This document shows, in pieces, positions 46,634 through 58,937 of a stretch of DNA of 64,000 nt. Source of the stretch: Solanum dulcamara (lineage: Eukaryota; Streptophyta; Magnoliopsida; Solanales; Solanaceae); NCBI RefSeq assembly GCF_947179165.1, contig NC_077248.1:46836232-46900231 (forward strand), in the 5' to 3' direction. The notes under the pieces were generated by a model. The model worked only from the letters and a program-made list of their open reading frames with translations, had not been told where the DNA came from and did not search any database. The translations under genes and the position numbers were made by a program. Position 1 is the stretch's first letter. Each line of letters starts with the position of its first letter.

Positions 46634-48822
46634 TGTCACGACCCGACTTAGGGCCTAGTCATATCACAACAATCAAAATATCGAAGGGGCTCCAACCAAG
46701 CCTCTTGACATATCATAAAGCATACATAAAGTAAATTAAGGGTGGAATATAACATAAGAAGAGTCTAAATGCAATCATAGGAAGAAGAGTAACTTGAATA
46801 AATAGACTCCATGACATAGGTCTAACAAATGCCTCTACTTTATGACAATGGCAGGGGCTAAGACATGTACCTAGCTCACCCTCAAATAAAATATAACAAA
46901 GACTTTGAAATGAAGAAAAAAGACTCATAACTAGTCCTTGGTGGATGAGGACTCACCAAAGCTTTGCCTGAATAAGTTCTACTAGCCATGCATGGGAATG
47001 TGATCCTCAACCCCTACATTATGAGACAACATATGAAACAAATATGTGTTAGTAGTTTTGAATGTACTAAGTATGAGGACATGACAAATAATATAAATCA
47101 TAAGATACAGTGATCAAGTAAAATGCATGGTAAGATAAGATGAGTAAAGTCATGAGAGAATCATAATAATCAAATCATTTGAATAACATAGTTGAAATCA
47201 TCAAAGTATATTAGAAATTTTACATATGTGGGATAGAACCACAACCGACTATAAGACCATGCGAGCTATAACATGGAATCCCAATGTCTCCCCATAAAAT
47301 AGAAGAAAGGGGAATGTACTTGCCTAGGTAGACTTTATCGCACTAGGCGGGTCATGTACATACACTATATGTGGATCCACTAGCTAATCCATGAAGGAAA
47401 CCAATGGTGGAACATAGTTTAGGAGACTTGAGGTTGCTACTAAGGTTTTTGGTAGGGGCCCTACCTCAATTAAATTTGGTGCTAAGTCAAATCCCATGGA
47501 ATACATAACATAGTAATCATACTTAGCATATATCATAACTTATTCATAAGCTTCATAAATCATATAATGGCTTATTTCATAACATAATTACAATGTGAGT
47601 ATTGGACTTTCATCATAATAAACCATACTTGCATAATTCATTTCATTAGGTCCTAGTTCACTTCATAGGGCCCTCATTTCTTCATACTTGAATGAAATTC
47701 ATAACTTGAATGTAATTATACTTCATGATCATAATTAATACTTGAATTTAAAGTAAAACTCATAATCATAGTCAATTGGAGTGAAAACCATGAAAATAAC
47801 TTAAAATCATTGAACTTCATAATCATACTCCATAATATCATCTTTGAAAATAAGTTCATTTATGAAAAATCATAATTCAACTTAAAATCATGTAATTCAT
47901 GAAGAAACATACTTATATTGACCATATATAATGATTAAAGCATTATTAAAATAGCCTAATGCAATTCATCAAATCAGGATTACAAACCCAATTGAAATTC
48001 ATGAAATTTTGAATGAAAACCTTAGGACTCCATGGGTGAAAGGGACCATGGATCAATCCCTGCATACCTTGATTGAATTTGAACTTAGAACTGAAAAAGA
48101 AAACTTGTACTTAAAGAAACCCTAGCAAAGCTTGATGAAGAATATGTAACCTTGAATGAACCTTTAGAGAGAAATCTTAGAGTTGATTGGGAATTAATGA
48201 GGAAAAAGAATAGGTTTAGGAGTTTTTAGGATATTTTCGTAATGAATCTAGTCCTAAAAACGTCCACATACTTTAATGAAAAAGGAGATAAAATAACGAA
48301 TTACCCCTCATTAAACTATAACTGGAACTCACCACAGAGGACCTATCACGGTCCGTGATGCTCACCAAAGCTCGTGATGGTGTTAGTGATGATTGACTTG
48401 GACTTGGATTTTGGGAGATGTAGGGAAGAGTTTCAGATCTTCCTCCACTGAACTTTTCACGGTCTAAGGAGTGTATTACATCTCGTGAAACATGGGCGTG
48501 GTATAGGTCCTGCTGGTAGGTCTACAGGAATCACCACCATGGAACCCACCATGGTTCGTGAAGAACTACACGGCCCGTGGTGGCCAACCATGGTCCTAGC
48601 CTTGGAGTCATATTTTGAGGCCTTAGGGGAGGGGTCATTACAGAGGGTTTCACGGCCTGTGGTGATCACTATGGTCCTGTGGTTTCTTATTGTGGACCTC
48701 ACCCTATAAGATTGAACCTCAAGGTCACCACCCATGATGGCCTTGCCAAAATTGTAGGTTTGTGAATTTTTTTCATATTCTTGATCCTCTTTTTTTAACT
48801 TTCCAAATTCTTGGGTTTTATA
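46634..48822 (-). repeat. X LTR copy 4, full length (2.19 kb)
   Basis: It begins TGTCACGACCCGACTTAGGG and ends TTGGGTTTTATA (decayed TGTAAGACC start on the complement). It serves as the 5' LTR of X copy 3. Its outer flank GGGAC does not match the TTTAA flank at the left end of X copy 1 (24434-24438), so the X block is not one simple insertion. A CGGTCCGTG near-palindrome cluster lies at 48340-48740. Confidence 0.82.
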
Positions 48823-49569
48823 GGGACCAGTCTGCAATTATGAAAGGTTGGACCCACAAAGCACCACATATATGGTAGGTCATATTTATAGCCTCTACAA
48901 ATGTGGATTAGGGCACGCGATCGCACGGCCGAACCCACAAGTCTTCATGAATATGGAAATAGACTAGCAAACATGGAGACCTGGTCCACTAGACAACATA
49001 AATGCCACTAGATGCCCACAAACGTGAAGGAAAAATGTAGGCTGGACCATCTGATATACATCAACTAGTTTTCCCAAAGTTGAAAATCTATGACAGGATA
49101 CTCAGAATTCATTTGGAACCCCATGCACACAAACGAACTATACTATCCCATTAAATCCAATATTCTAGACTCATTACAGATGTTGAAACTTCCACCTGAG
49201 GTCTTCATGACAAAAAAAGGGGTATCACTCCTAAACTTCATATTTTTTCATAAGCCACAAGGTTGCTCGAAATGAGTTTAAAAACCTCATAACCTGAACA
49301 AAAGGTCCCTCTAGATGAAACTCAACATTCCAAAGCTAACTGAATTATCAAAATTGCATTCTGTGGACGTTAAATAAAGTTTTTACCAAAGTCAACCATT
49401 GAAACTCCAAGAGCTACAAAATATAGAAACTTGTATAAAATTCAAACGAACGACCAGGCGACTTATCTGTTGGTCCTAGTAAGTCATAAATGAAATGAGG
49501 TCACTACATAAAAGCCATAAATATTGAAAAGAATAGAAAATGGAGAAAATGACCTAGAGAGTCATTGCA
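48823..49569 (-). repeat. Antisense Y-type LTR (copy 3), start half
   Basis: It contains the host phrase TTTGGAACCCCATGCACACA followed by AACTATACTATCCC, uninterrupted here, and CATAAGCCACAAGGTTGCTC. It ends at 49569 with the complement of TGCAATGACTCTCTAGGTC, the LTR start. The remaining LTR is missing because X begins or ends at 48822. This uninterrupted copy shows that the same phrase is split at 4842 and at 19621. Confidence 0.65.
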
Positions 49570-50039
49570 GCTTCTCTTTAAATTACTTCGAGCAGTAAAG
49601 TCGGCCCTCTTGAAAATACATTCTGGACCCTTGAACTACCCATCACATCGCCTTCAAAATATCAGGTGATTGTGCCTTGATCATACCGCTTCTGACTAGC
49701 TCACTCTCTTGTGAAACACTTAGTGACATTAGTACCACTCTCATCATCAGACTCTGAGCCAGATCTTTCAAGACTAGATTCGGTGATTGAAGATTTATCT
49801 CCCTTTTTAGACTGGGAAGAATCATACTATTGTCTCATCGAAGACCTAATTAGGTGGGCTATGGTAGTAGCTCCACCTTCAACCTCATAAACCTCATCAT
49901 TAGAGTTAGTGGATTCATCATGCAGTTGGTGAGTGCTTACGGCTCTTTTAGTTCTCTGTTGAGATAGTTGGTGAGTGCTTACGGCTCTTTTAGTTCTCTG
50001 TTGAGACTCATCACAGGTCCTTTTCAATCTTGGTGCCAT
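49570..50039 (-). CDS. Unrecognised broken ORF with 14-residue tandem duplication
   Basis: On the minus strand an ATG at 50039 opens 70 codons to a stop at about 49827 (MAPRLKRTCDES...). Residues QQRTKRAVSTHQLS occur twice in a row, encoded by a 42-bp tandem duplication. Past the stop the same frame stays open through an acidic Ser-rich stretch (SSITESSLERSGSESDDES) to a TGA at about 49700. The composition, basic at first and then acidic and Ser-rich, suggests a disordered or nuclear protein. It lies just inside the polypurine side of a Y-type LTR, so it may be the extra ORF of a non-autonomous element. I do not recognise the family. Confidence 0.4.
49924..50007. repeat. 42-bp tandem duplication
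   Basis: Two copies of a 42-bp unit (49924-49965 and 49966-50007) differ at one or two bases. They contain TTGGTGAGTGCTTACGGCTC. Being a multiple of three, the duplication keeps the minus-strand frame. Confidence 0.9.
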
Positions 50040-50273
50040 AGGTACCTTGTGAAGAGATTAACGAATAATGCACTTTTTGAACTTTGACCACAACTTATGA
50101 GAGTGATATGGGCTTTGTATATGAGTGTGTGAATGATTAGTTTATGGTGGAAAAAGGGTGATTATGGGAGAAGTTATGGTAATGGCTTTGAGAAGGAGAA
50201 ACATGGGCTGGTGTATTAAAATCAAGTCATTTTAATGTCTCGATTTCAATGGGTTGAGGTTGGGTCCAGTTGG
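50040..50273. other. Unassigned short stretch
   Basis: It lies between the ATG of the unknown ORF and the LTR start at 50274. It may be 5' leader of the ORF. No motif is visible. Confidence 0.35.
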
Positions 50274-51648
50274 TGTAACACCCCAAAAATCATAACTTAG
50301 ATTAGATCAGAAAAGCCCAGAAAAGAAGTTAAGTTTTACAAAAAAAAGACTTTTACAGACATCGTCGATGACCCATAGAAGTAACTATAGATCGTAGATG
50401 GACTCATGGAGTCCAACCTCATAAATAGGATTTTATGGTCTGGGATTTATGGACCAAGTTTATGGATTATACAATGGGTTGTAGACTTGATGTATTTGAA
50501 ACTTAGAAATTACCAAGTGTTCAGGATAAGTGCTTTCTAAATTCATAATGCATGATTTAAGGAATTTAAGGTCAAGTATTTTAGAGTATTATTGAAAATG
50601 AGTTTTAAGGGAACTTGAATGGTTCCATATGCACTATTTGTATTGTGAAAACCATGTCTATTTTTAACAAAGCATAAATAGTTTCAAAAGAAGTTTTAGT
50701 TAGTTAATGAAAAGCTCAGTTTAAGATTAAAGAAGTATTTTGAGTATTAACTTAACCTAGATATTATTATTATGAATGTTCATGCATATTTTGGGAGTAT
50801 TATTGAGCATCAATTTGGATAATAGTTAAGAATTGTGCGGCTAGTGTAGATAGGATCATAACTTGATTCAGGCGACTCCTCACCCATCCTCTATGAGAAA
50901 TTTTTATATGAACCCATGAGCTTAATTTGTCCCTTACCCTAGCAAGGTAATGGATGGCTTAAGCAATATGGGCAAGACACAGTATCACATGAGGCTCATA
51001 ATGGTGGTTGTCTGTTAGAGAAATTTCTCAAGAAAAGTAAAGTACTATTTTAGAAAGTCATATATAAATTGCCTTGTTGCATTATTTTAGTTTCAGTCAA
51101 GTTATGTGTGGTATCCCTTCTGAGTTTGAGTATTCGGTGTAGTTATTGTTTTCTTAATCTTTATTACATACCGTACATTCCATGTACTGATGTCTTTTGA
51201 TGCTGCATCATTTTATGAGGCAGATAAAGGTATTCAGGATCATCAACAAGCGCTCTATTGAGATCATACTTCGTTAGCTTTTGGTGAGACCTCCTTGCCT
51301 TCAGATGGCTCCATTTATTTATGATCTTTTAGTGTTAGTAGTTATTTTGAGGTAGCCATGAGGCTTGTCCTGGCACCTAACTTTAGCTAATAAAGGCTTC
51401 ATGGAAAAACTTAGAGAGTCATTTTGATGTTTCTTACCAGATGTTATAAACATTACTCATATTAAATCCAGAGTATTATTAGACATTTACCTAAGATAGT
51501 TAATAATTATTTTAAATGCTTATCCTTTGAAGCTTCCATATGTGAGTTTAGTATTCATCTTATTAGTCAGCAAGCCAAGGGTTTTCTTGGGACCGGCAAT
51601 GGTTTTTGAGTGTTGGTCACACCTAGGGTGTGGACTCAGGGCATGACA
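50274..51648 (+). repeat. 5' LTR of gypsy element 3 (1.38 kb)
   Basis: It starts TGTAACACCCCAAAAATC and ends GGGCATGACA. It has phrases in common with the element 1 LTR (GTACATTCCATGTACTGATG, TGAGACCTCCTTGC, GTTTTTGAGTGTTGGTCAC), so it is the same broad family. The 3' partner is absent. Confidence 0.82.
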
Positions 51649-51652
51649 AAGT

Positions 51653-51664
51653 TGGTATCAAAGT
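51653..51664 (+). other. Primer site of element 3, slightly decayed
   Basis: TGGTATCAAAGT lies four bases after the LTR end. One or two bases differ from the TGGTATCAGAGC primer site of element 1. Confidence 0.8.
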
Positions 51665-51857
51665 ATAGAGTTCAAGAGTACTAGGATGTCTATAAAGTCG
51701 TGTCTAGTACAATCCTTTTTATCAGTATTAAGTGCACCACATTTATAATAGGGAGGCTAGAGGACATTAGGAAATATCACCATTATTTCATACTCAATAT
51801 TCATGCGATAAATTTTAACCCTATAAAAGTTTCTTCTAACTCGTGCATTCTTAGATC

Positions 51858-53110
51858 ATGCCTCCAAAGTGTACCGTAATCTAGAGGAATGTCTCCAACA
51901 TTGAGTTTCCTTCTAGACAAATGCGAGAACTATGCCTCCACTCTCAAAGATGTAGAATAGGAATGGAGCTTGCCTGCTAGATCAGGGAAGTAATAGTGGG
52001 ATTCTAGAGGTGCTATCTCGCACTACAAGGCTCCCACAAATACCTGCTCCTCAGTCTCCCCTTACCTGTGAGGCAGATTTCAAAAGAAATATGATAATGC
52101 TCACTTAGTTGATGGATGTACGGTAATGTTATTAGGGAACCATTGTTAGTAGCTCAAGACCCCAAGAGTCGTCAACTATGACTAGGATTAGAGATTTCTT
52201 GAGGTTGAATCCACTAATGTTCATAGGGTACAAGGTAGAAGTGGATCCACAAAGCTTAATTAATGAGATATGAAAGATACTTAAGTCAATGCATATTATT
52301 GAGACATAGGGAGGTGAAATTGTTGTGTATAAAATCAAAGATGTAGCTAACATTAGGTATAATCAGTAGGAGGATAGTCGTGGTAAGGATGTTGAACTGC
52401 CTGCATGGGATGAGTTTGAGGGTTTATTCTTAGACCATTTCTTCCCCCAACACTAAGGGAAGAAAAGGTAAAAGAGTTTGTGAATCTAAAATGGGAAGGG
52501 CTAGAAGTGAAAGAGTACAACCTCAAGTTCATCCAGTTGTAATGTTATGCTTTAGAGATAGTTCCGGATATGAGGTCTAGAATTAGGAAGTTTGTCTTTA
52601 GATAGGGTAAACATTTGAAGAAGGAATTCTAGGTGACACTTCTAATCTCTGACATGGATATCTCCAGGATCATGGTATATGCCCTATAGGTTAAAGAAGA
52701 TAAGAAGAGAGATAGGGAAACACACTAGAGAAAGACGGAAAAATCAATAAGACATGAGCCTAGTTAGAAGAGAAGTGGTAATGATAATCAGTCCTTCTTC
52801 CAAAAAAGTTCATATGATCATACACCATCATTGGAAAGTGCACCTACGTAGATTAACAGGAACAATCAGAACTTCCAGAGTAGTCGGAACTTCAAATCTC
52901 AGGGTTCTCAATCGCAAAGTAGTGTGGCCTAAGGATCTTTTCAGAAACCACCTTGTGGTAAGTGTGGTATGCTCCATTTGGAAGAGTGTTATAATGGCAC
53001 TATTGGTTTCTACAAGTGTAGACAAATGGGTAATTTTCATAAAATGAGGAAGCAGAGTAATGGGGACAATAAGGCCCTGTCTTTTTCAATAGCACAATTA
53101 GGCTGGGTTG
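51858..53110 (+). pseudogene. gag (element 3), broken
   Basis: The ATG at 51858 (MPPKCTV) lines up with the decayed start of element 1. The gag core reads VDPQSLINEI then stop, and GKDVELPAWDEFEGLFLDHF (about 52386-52445), then SRIRKFVFR. The zinc region at about 52950-53045 reads CGKCGMLHLEEC and then FYKCRQMGNFHKM, where the second knuckle has lost a Cys and its last residues. Many stops interrupt it. Confidence 0.75.
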
Positions 53111-53700
53111 CCCAAAGGGGTTCAACTTCTGGGACTAGGAAGGTTCAAACCATCTGTACTCTATGTCTAGTCGACAAGACTAGGAGAACCTGCCATATGT
53201 TGACACTGGTATGCTTAAAGTCTTTTATTTTGATGTTTATTCCTTACTTGATCCAGGTGTTAGTTTGTTGTTCGTGACTCCTTACATAGACATGAATTTT
53301 GGGGTCTATAGCAAATGCCTTCCGGTGCCTTTTATTATTTCTACACCTATTGGTGAGTCTATCATAGCTAAAAGAGCCTATAGAAACTATACCATCTTAA
53401 TCTATCATAAGGACACCACATCCGACTTAGTTGAGTTGGATATGGTGGACTTTGATGTCATTATAGACATGGATTATCTTTATTCTTGTTATGCCTCAAT
53501 CAATTATAAAACTCGAGTAGTCAATTTTTGGTTTCAAAATGAGTCAATCTTGGAGTGGAAGGGTAGTCTAGTAGTGACTAAGGGTCATTTTATCTCATAC
53601 TAAAAGGCCAGAAAGTTAATCTCTAAGGGGTGTGTCTATCATATAGTCAGATTTAAAGATACAAGTGCTGAGACACCATCCCTTTAGTCAGTTTTAGTTG
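53111..53700 (+). pseudogene. Protease (element 3), long open piece
   Basis: The piece 53211-53603 (130 codons) reads YSLLDPGVSLLFVTPY, then SIIAKRAYRNYTILIYHKD and VDFDVIIDMDYLYSCYASI. This is the whole retropepsin fold. The conserved Ala after DPG is Val. A stop ends it at 53603. Confidence 0.8.
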
Positions 53701-54127
53701 TGAATAAGTTCCTAGAAGTCTTTCACAATGATCTTCTTAGAGTTCATCCTGATAGGGAGATAGACTTTGGGATAGATGTAAGAGAAGTTGTATAGACTTT
53801 AGGACTGATTTTCTTACCTTTGGGCGCTCCTATCCTATTCGTGCAAAGAAAAGATAGATCCCTTAGAATATTTTTTGACTGTTGTCAGTAGAATAATGTC
53901 ACCAAAAAGAACAAGTATCCTCTCCTAAGAATTAATGACATGTTCGACAAACTTGAAGGTAATACTTGTTTCACAAAGATTGATATTAGATACGACTATC
54001 ATAAGTTGAAAGTGAGATAAAGTACATCCCAAAGACATTTTTCAAAACTCGTTATGGTCACTATGGGTTCCTTGTTATGTTCATTGGTTTGAATAACGCT
54101 CCTGCAACATATATGGATCTCATGAAC
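53701..54127 (+). pseudogene. Reverse transcriptase (element 3), cut before the active site
   Basis: [11 protein letters not shown] is readable at about 53750-53780. It is followed by loss of the next linker (about 60 bp shorter than in element 1), then GAPILFVQRKDRSLRIFFDC and KYPLLRINDMFDKLEG. It ends near the [21 protein letters not shown] at 54127, where another LTR begins. The FIDD motif, RNase H and integrase are absent. Confidence 0.75.
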
Positions 54128-54238
54128 TGTAACACCTTGAAAGTCTAAAAGTTGACTTTGAAAGAAAATACAGAAAAAGATTGATGGTGCACTAGTTCTA
54201 TGAGCTCTTTTTCAGAACCTTATAAGGTTGTACAGGCC
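54128..54238 (+). repeat. LTR start fragment, family V
   Basis: TGTAACACCTTGAAAGTC at 54128 looks like a gypsy LTR start directly after the element 3 RT. Only about 110 bp remain before an antisense X-like LTR. Confidence 0.5.
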
Positions 54239-57200
54239 AGTCACGACCCAAGCAAAGTTCTAGATGTGAAACAATGATTAGGATCTCAAAAACCCCAACC
54301 AATACTCTTAGCATATCATAAATGAGCATACATAAGGTAAATAAGAATCAAGAAGATAAAACATGAATGCGAAATATAAATCTCAACAAGAATATCTCTA
54401 TCTAAGAGATATCAAACTAAATCTCCAAAAGAATGAGACAATATAGACATAAACAATCTAACATGCCTCTACTAGTATAGACGGGGCATAAGAAAAATTC
54501 CTAGCTCACCAAAACATATGAAAATAAAGTGATAAGAAAACGAATGAAATAATAATTGTTGTGACCTTGAAACATGAGGACTCACGAGCAAGTAGATTCT
54601 AAGCTCTAACTCTAGCCAAGATCGAGAGACGTATAGTGATCTTTGGGCCCTACAGTATGATACAATGTAGAAAAAAATATATGTCAGTACATAGAATGTA
54701 CTAATTATGTCAGAAATATGCATAAGCAATGGTAATCAGATATAGTTGATATGAACTTCTGATACATGACTAAAATCATGAAAACATGAAGTAAAGCTTG
54801 AAAAAACACACTTGAAAGCATTTAGTATGGTCAATGCATCATAAAACATCATTAAATGAATTATAAAGGAAAGGGCATACATATGTGGGATATTAACCTT
54901 AACCAATATTTAAGACCATGTAAGCTATAACATGAAATCCGATGTAATTCCCACACCGAGAAGAGAGAGGATACTTTCCAAGGCAGACTCCATATAAATA
55001 TGAACCCGAGCTATATGTGGATCCACTAGCTAGGCCATTAAGGCACCTATAGTGGAACATAGTTTTGAACTAGGGTTGTGTAACAGCCCTCACAAAAAAC
55101 CTTAAGAATGCCTTGGAAATAAGCCGCTCATGTAACACTTTATCCTTAATCTTTTTGGAAAATTTGAGTTCGAAATATCGATTAGGGGGTCAAAACCTGC
55201 GGGAAAATGGTCTCAGTGGATTTTTAGATTGGAAAAGAACACAAAACAGTGTAGTCCATGACAAGACCGCATCATAGACTTGGGAAGCAGCACAAGACAG
55301 CATAGTTCACGACAGGACCGCGTCGCGGACCTAGGAAGGGCTTTTGGCCAAATTTAGTCTTTTTAAGGGCATTTTAGACTTTTCCCAAATTATTAGTTAA
55401 TGAACCTAGACATTTTTAGGAACTAATTCAATTCAATAAATTAACCTAAACCTCTAATTCAATTCATTTTTCTACAATTCATTTATCAAATATTTCTCTC
55501 TCTACAAAAAGGCTCTCAAGGATTTCCTTTGAAGACTTCAAGCAAATTCACTCAATTTCTCTATCAAAATTCTAAAGTTCTTCCAAATTAATTTGTGTTC
55601 TCACTCAATGTATGTGGGTATTGGTTCATGGATCCTTTAATCCATGAATCCCAATCAATTTCTCAAGGTGTTCTATCAAATTAAAGTATGGTATTTTTTG
55701 GATTTTGTGGTCTCTATTCCAATTGCATGAATTTCAATTTAAAGCATGATCATGAGTCTATTTTGATATAATTTGATGGTTATTGAATTAAATTGAAGAT
55801 TTTTCCATGAATTCTCCTATTTTTATTTCTAGGATTCATGATGCAAATTATGAGTATTTTCAATTATACTTCTAAATGATATTATCTATATGAATTATGT
55901 ATGGGCTGATATAAAATTTATGATCATGCATGTTTTCAAGTTAATTCTATGATTTTTAAGTCAATTGATCATGCATTCATGTCATACCATAATTTCAAGT
56001 TCAAGCTATGGTCATGAATTTTCAAAGTATGAATTATGACTATGTATTTCCATTATGATCATGGATTATAAGTATGTTTCAAGATATGAATTTGCATGCA
56101 AGTTATGAAGTAAGGTGACTTAGGGCCCTATGTGGTGACCTAAGGCCTAAAAGGTGACTTAGGACCCTATGTGGTGATCTAAGACCTACCGATATGAATT
56201 ATGCAAATATGATTGTAATGATGAAAGGACAATTCTCACATTACAAGTATGTTATGAAAATGAGTTATTCTATGATTTCAAGCCTATGATCATGACTATG
56301 ATATATGATATTATGATCTTATATTATGTATATATTCCATGGAATTTGACTTAGCAACGAGTGGACTTGAGGTGGGGTCCCTACCAAAAGCCTTAGTAGT
56401 AGCCCCATATCCCATAAACTACGTGCCACCGTAGGTTGCCTTTATGACCTAGCTAGTGGATCCACATATAGCACATGTTCATGATTAGGAGTCTACCTTG
56501 GCAAAGTAGCCTCCTCCTTCTCGATGTAGGTATCATCGGATTCCATGTTATCGCTCGCATGGTCTTATTGTCGGCTATGGTTCCTATTCCACATATGTAT
56601 GATTTCTTAAGTATGTTATAATTTTGAACTTATTCTTATAAATGCTTTGGTCAATATGATTTTCTCATGACTTTACGTATCGCATCTTATCATGTGATTT
56701 ACTTGACCTTTGCATTCCATGATTCACATTGCATGTCACGCCCTCATACTTAGTACATTCTAATGTACTAATGCATACTTTTTGCCTACATTGTCTCATA
56801 ATGTAGGGGTTGAGGTTGAAGATCCTTATTTCTACGTAACTAGTAGGCATTCCTATTTGAAGGTGTTGTGGTGAGTCCTCATTGACCGGAGACTAGTTTC
56901 AAATTGGTTTCTTTTTTCTCTTTTAAAAAAACTTGTGTTTACGTTGTAAATTTGAGGGTGAGCTAGGGACATGTCTTAGCCCCCACCCATACTCATGTTT
57001 AGAGGCATCTAGTTGGACATATGTTTGAGTCTATGTTATCATAAAACATTTTCAGATTTTTATTCATGATTTAGACTCTCTTATGATATTTCCTCTTTTA
57101 TATTTTTACCTTATGTATGCTTATGATATGTACAAGAGGCTTGGTTGGAGCCCTTCAGAGTTTTGATCGCCGTGTTATGACTAGGCCCTAGGTCGGGTCG

Positions 57201-58595
57201 TGACACGTTGCTACTAGGTTGTGGAGTCCCCATAATGTGTTCTCTCTACTAAGTTAATCCCAACAATTATAGTCTTTAGGAAAGGCCATAATCAACCAAT
57301 ATGCATCAAAAAAATACATCATACGAGTAGCTCCTTAAAAACCACGATCCTAATATAAACATATAGACACTTACCTTTCTAAGCATCTAAATCATGATTT
57401 CTTTCATATTGTGAGAAAACCTTTCACAATTCATGGTTATTTGGTTGAAAACAAAAATTAATAACTTTCATAAATCATACATAGTACTTCATCGAATCAC
57501 TGATCATAAATAGATAGTTTATACTTGAAATTCATAGCATAATGCATAGGTTCATGTAAAACTCATTGATAACATGTAATTGAGATTGAATCATGCATGA
57601 ATATATCATTTGAATTAAGTAAAAGCATAATTAAATTGAGCCAATGCATCATCATCTAAAGTAGGGTTAGGAGGATTTCATAAAAGAGATAATTGAGAAA
57701 ACTTTAAGGACTCCATGGATGGAAGAACATCCATTGCATTCCCACATACGTGGAAATCAAAAACCTATAAAGAAAAGAAGATAAAAGACCTTGAACTTGA
57801 AACCCTATACTTGAACTTGAGAGGAAACCTTAGGAAAAGAACTTGGTTCCTTAGAGGGATTTTTGATAAATGAGAGGGAATGAGGTTAGATTAAAGGTCT
57901 TGGGCAGTTATAGGACGTACAAAATAGTCCAAAACAGCGTAGTTTAGGAGTTAAAAGAAGAGGAAAGTCTAAAATACCCCTTCTTAAAATCTGCCAAAGA
58001 GATCTACAATTGAGGTCGTAGGTCAATGACGGGTCATCCAATGGACCCGTGGAATTAGACCTCCAAAACATGGTCTCTAAAACTTGGCCTACAACCAAGA
58101 TTTACAGGTCGTCGAAGACCTTATGGATCGTCATAGCCTCTTGTCTTCCTAACTTTTCCAAAACCAAAAACCATGTTTCTGAACTTCAACTTACAAACCT
58201 TCCTCTGGGTCATAGGGACTCCTCATAAAACAAGTGCAAAAAATATGAAGCTACTGGAATTTCACACCTTGACCTACAATCTCCATATATGGGTCATAGG
58301 TCCTTATACGGTGTGCAGATTATCTTCCTCGATTGATCCAATACTTATCCAATTTTCCTTACCTCAAGACCTTACCTGTTAGCCTAACCTAATGCTCATC
58401 AAAAGATATATGGCCTGCCAAATAAGCTCATCTCAAAAACTCAAAAATTTTCCAAGTGCCCAAGCCTTCTACGACTACCTTCTTACAACTCGTATGGATT
58501 CCTATGACTCGTAGGTCGGCTTGTAGAAGCGTACACCAGGTCCAATTTATGCAACATTTTCCTTAACTTGGATTTCAAACTTTTGTGGTCTGACA
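54239..58595 (-). repeat. X-like antisense LTR (X'), split by a solo LTR
   Basis: The left end AGTCACGACCCAAG (decayed TGTCACGACCC) and the right end GTGGTCTGACA are the LTR ends on the complement. ACATATGTGGGATATTAACC and GTGGATCCACTAGCTAGGCC match the X LTR. The solo LTR 55079-57205 interrupts it at GGTTG. Confidence 0.72.
55079..57205 (+). repeat. Solo LTR (family U, X-related), plus strand
   Basis: It starts TGTAACAGCCC and ends TAGGTCGGGTCGTGACA, 2.13 kb. The flanks are GGTTG (55074-55078) and CGTTG (57206-57210); one base has changed. The uninterrupted X LTR at 47447-47455 reads GGTTGCTACTA, which is the pre-insertion state. The end phrase shows it is a relative of X in the opposite orientation. 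No internal domain is present. Confidence 0.8.
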
Positions 58596-58937
58596 TTATC
58601 TTACCCGTGTGAACATTCATTCTCGAATGAGAACTAAATCATTATAAATGGAACGGGGAAAAAGAATAGCAACCCAACATGAATGCAATGACACATTAAA
58701 AATGCATAAATCAAGGAATATCCAATCACAAGCTAAAATATAACTTAAAATCAATTTCATAGACATGCATGCATATGAAAGACATGGAAAATCTAAAATG
58801 TAGGAATTTTGGAAAAGTGAATCATGAGAAAACTAAGTACCTCAAGTCAGAACAGAGGGAAAGAGATAGAGATAATATTTCATCACGTCGGCCTCAACCT
58901 CCTATGTATCACCTTCAACCTCTTGGACCTTAGCACG
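58596..58937 (-). pseudogene. Remnant of X' 3' tail and pol end
   Basis: ATTCATTCTCGAATGAG at about 58610 is the phrase found beside LTR starts. At about 58870-58930 the minus strand reads AKVQEVEGDT, stop, EVEADVM, the last residues of a gypsy pol. At 58938 it is joined to plus-strand integrase. Confidence 0.65.

Noticed and set aside
48457..48837. 126-codon minus-strand frame
   Set aside because: It crosses the near-palindrome cluster and the start of an X LTR. The other X LTRs have no such frame.
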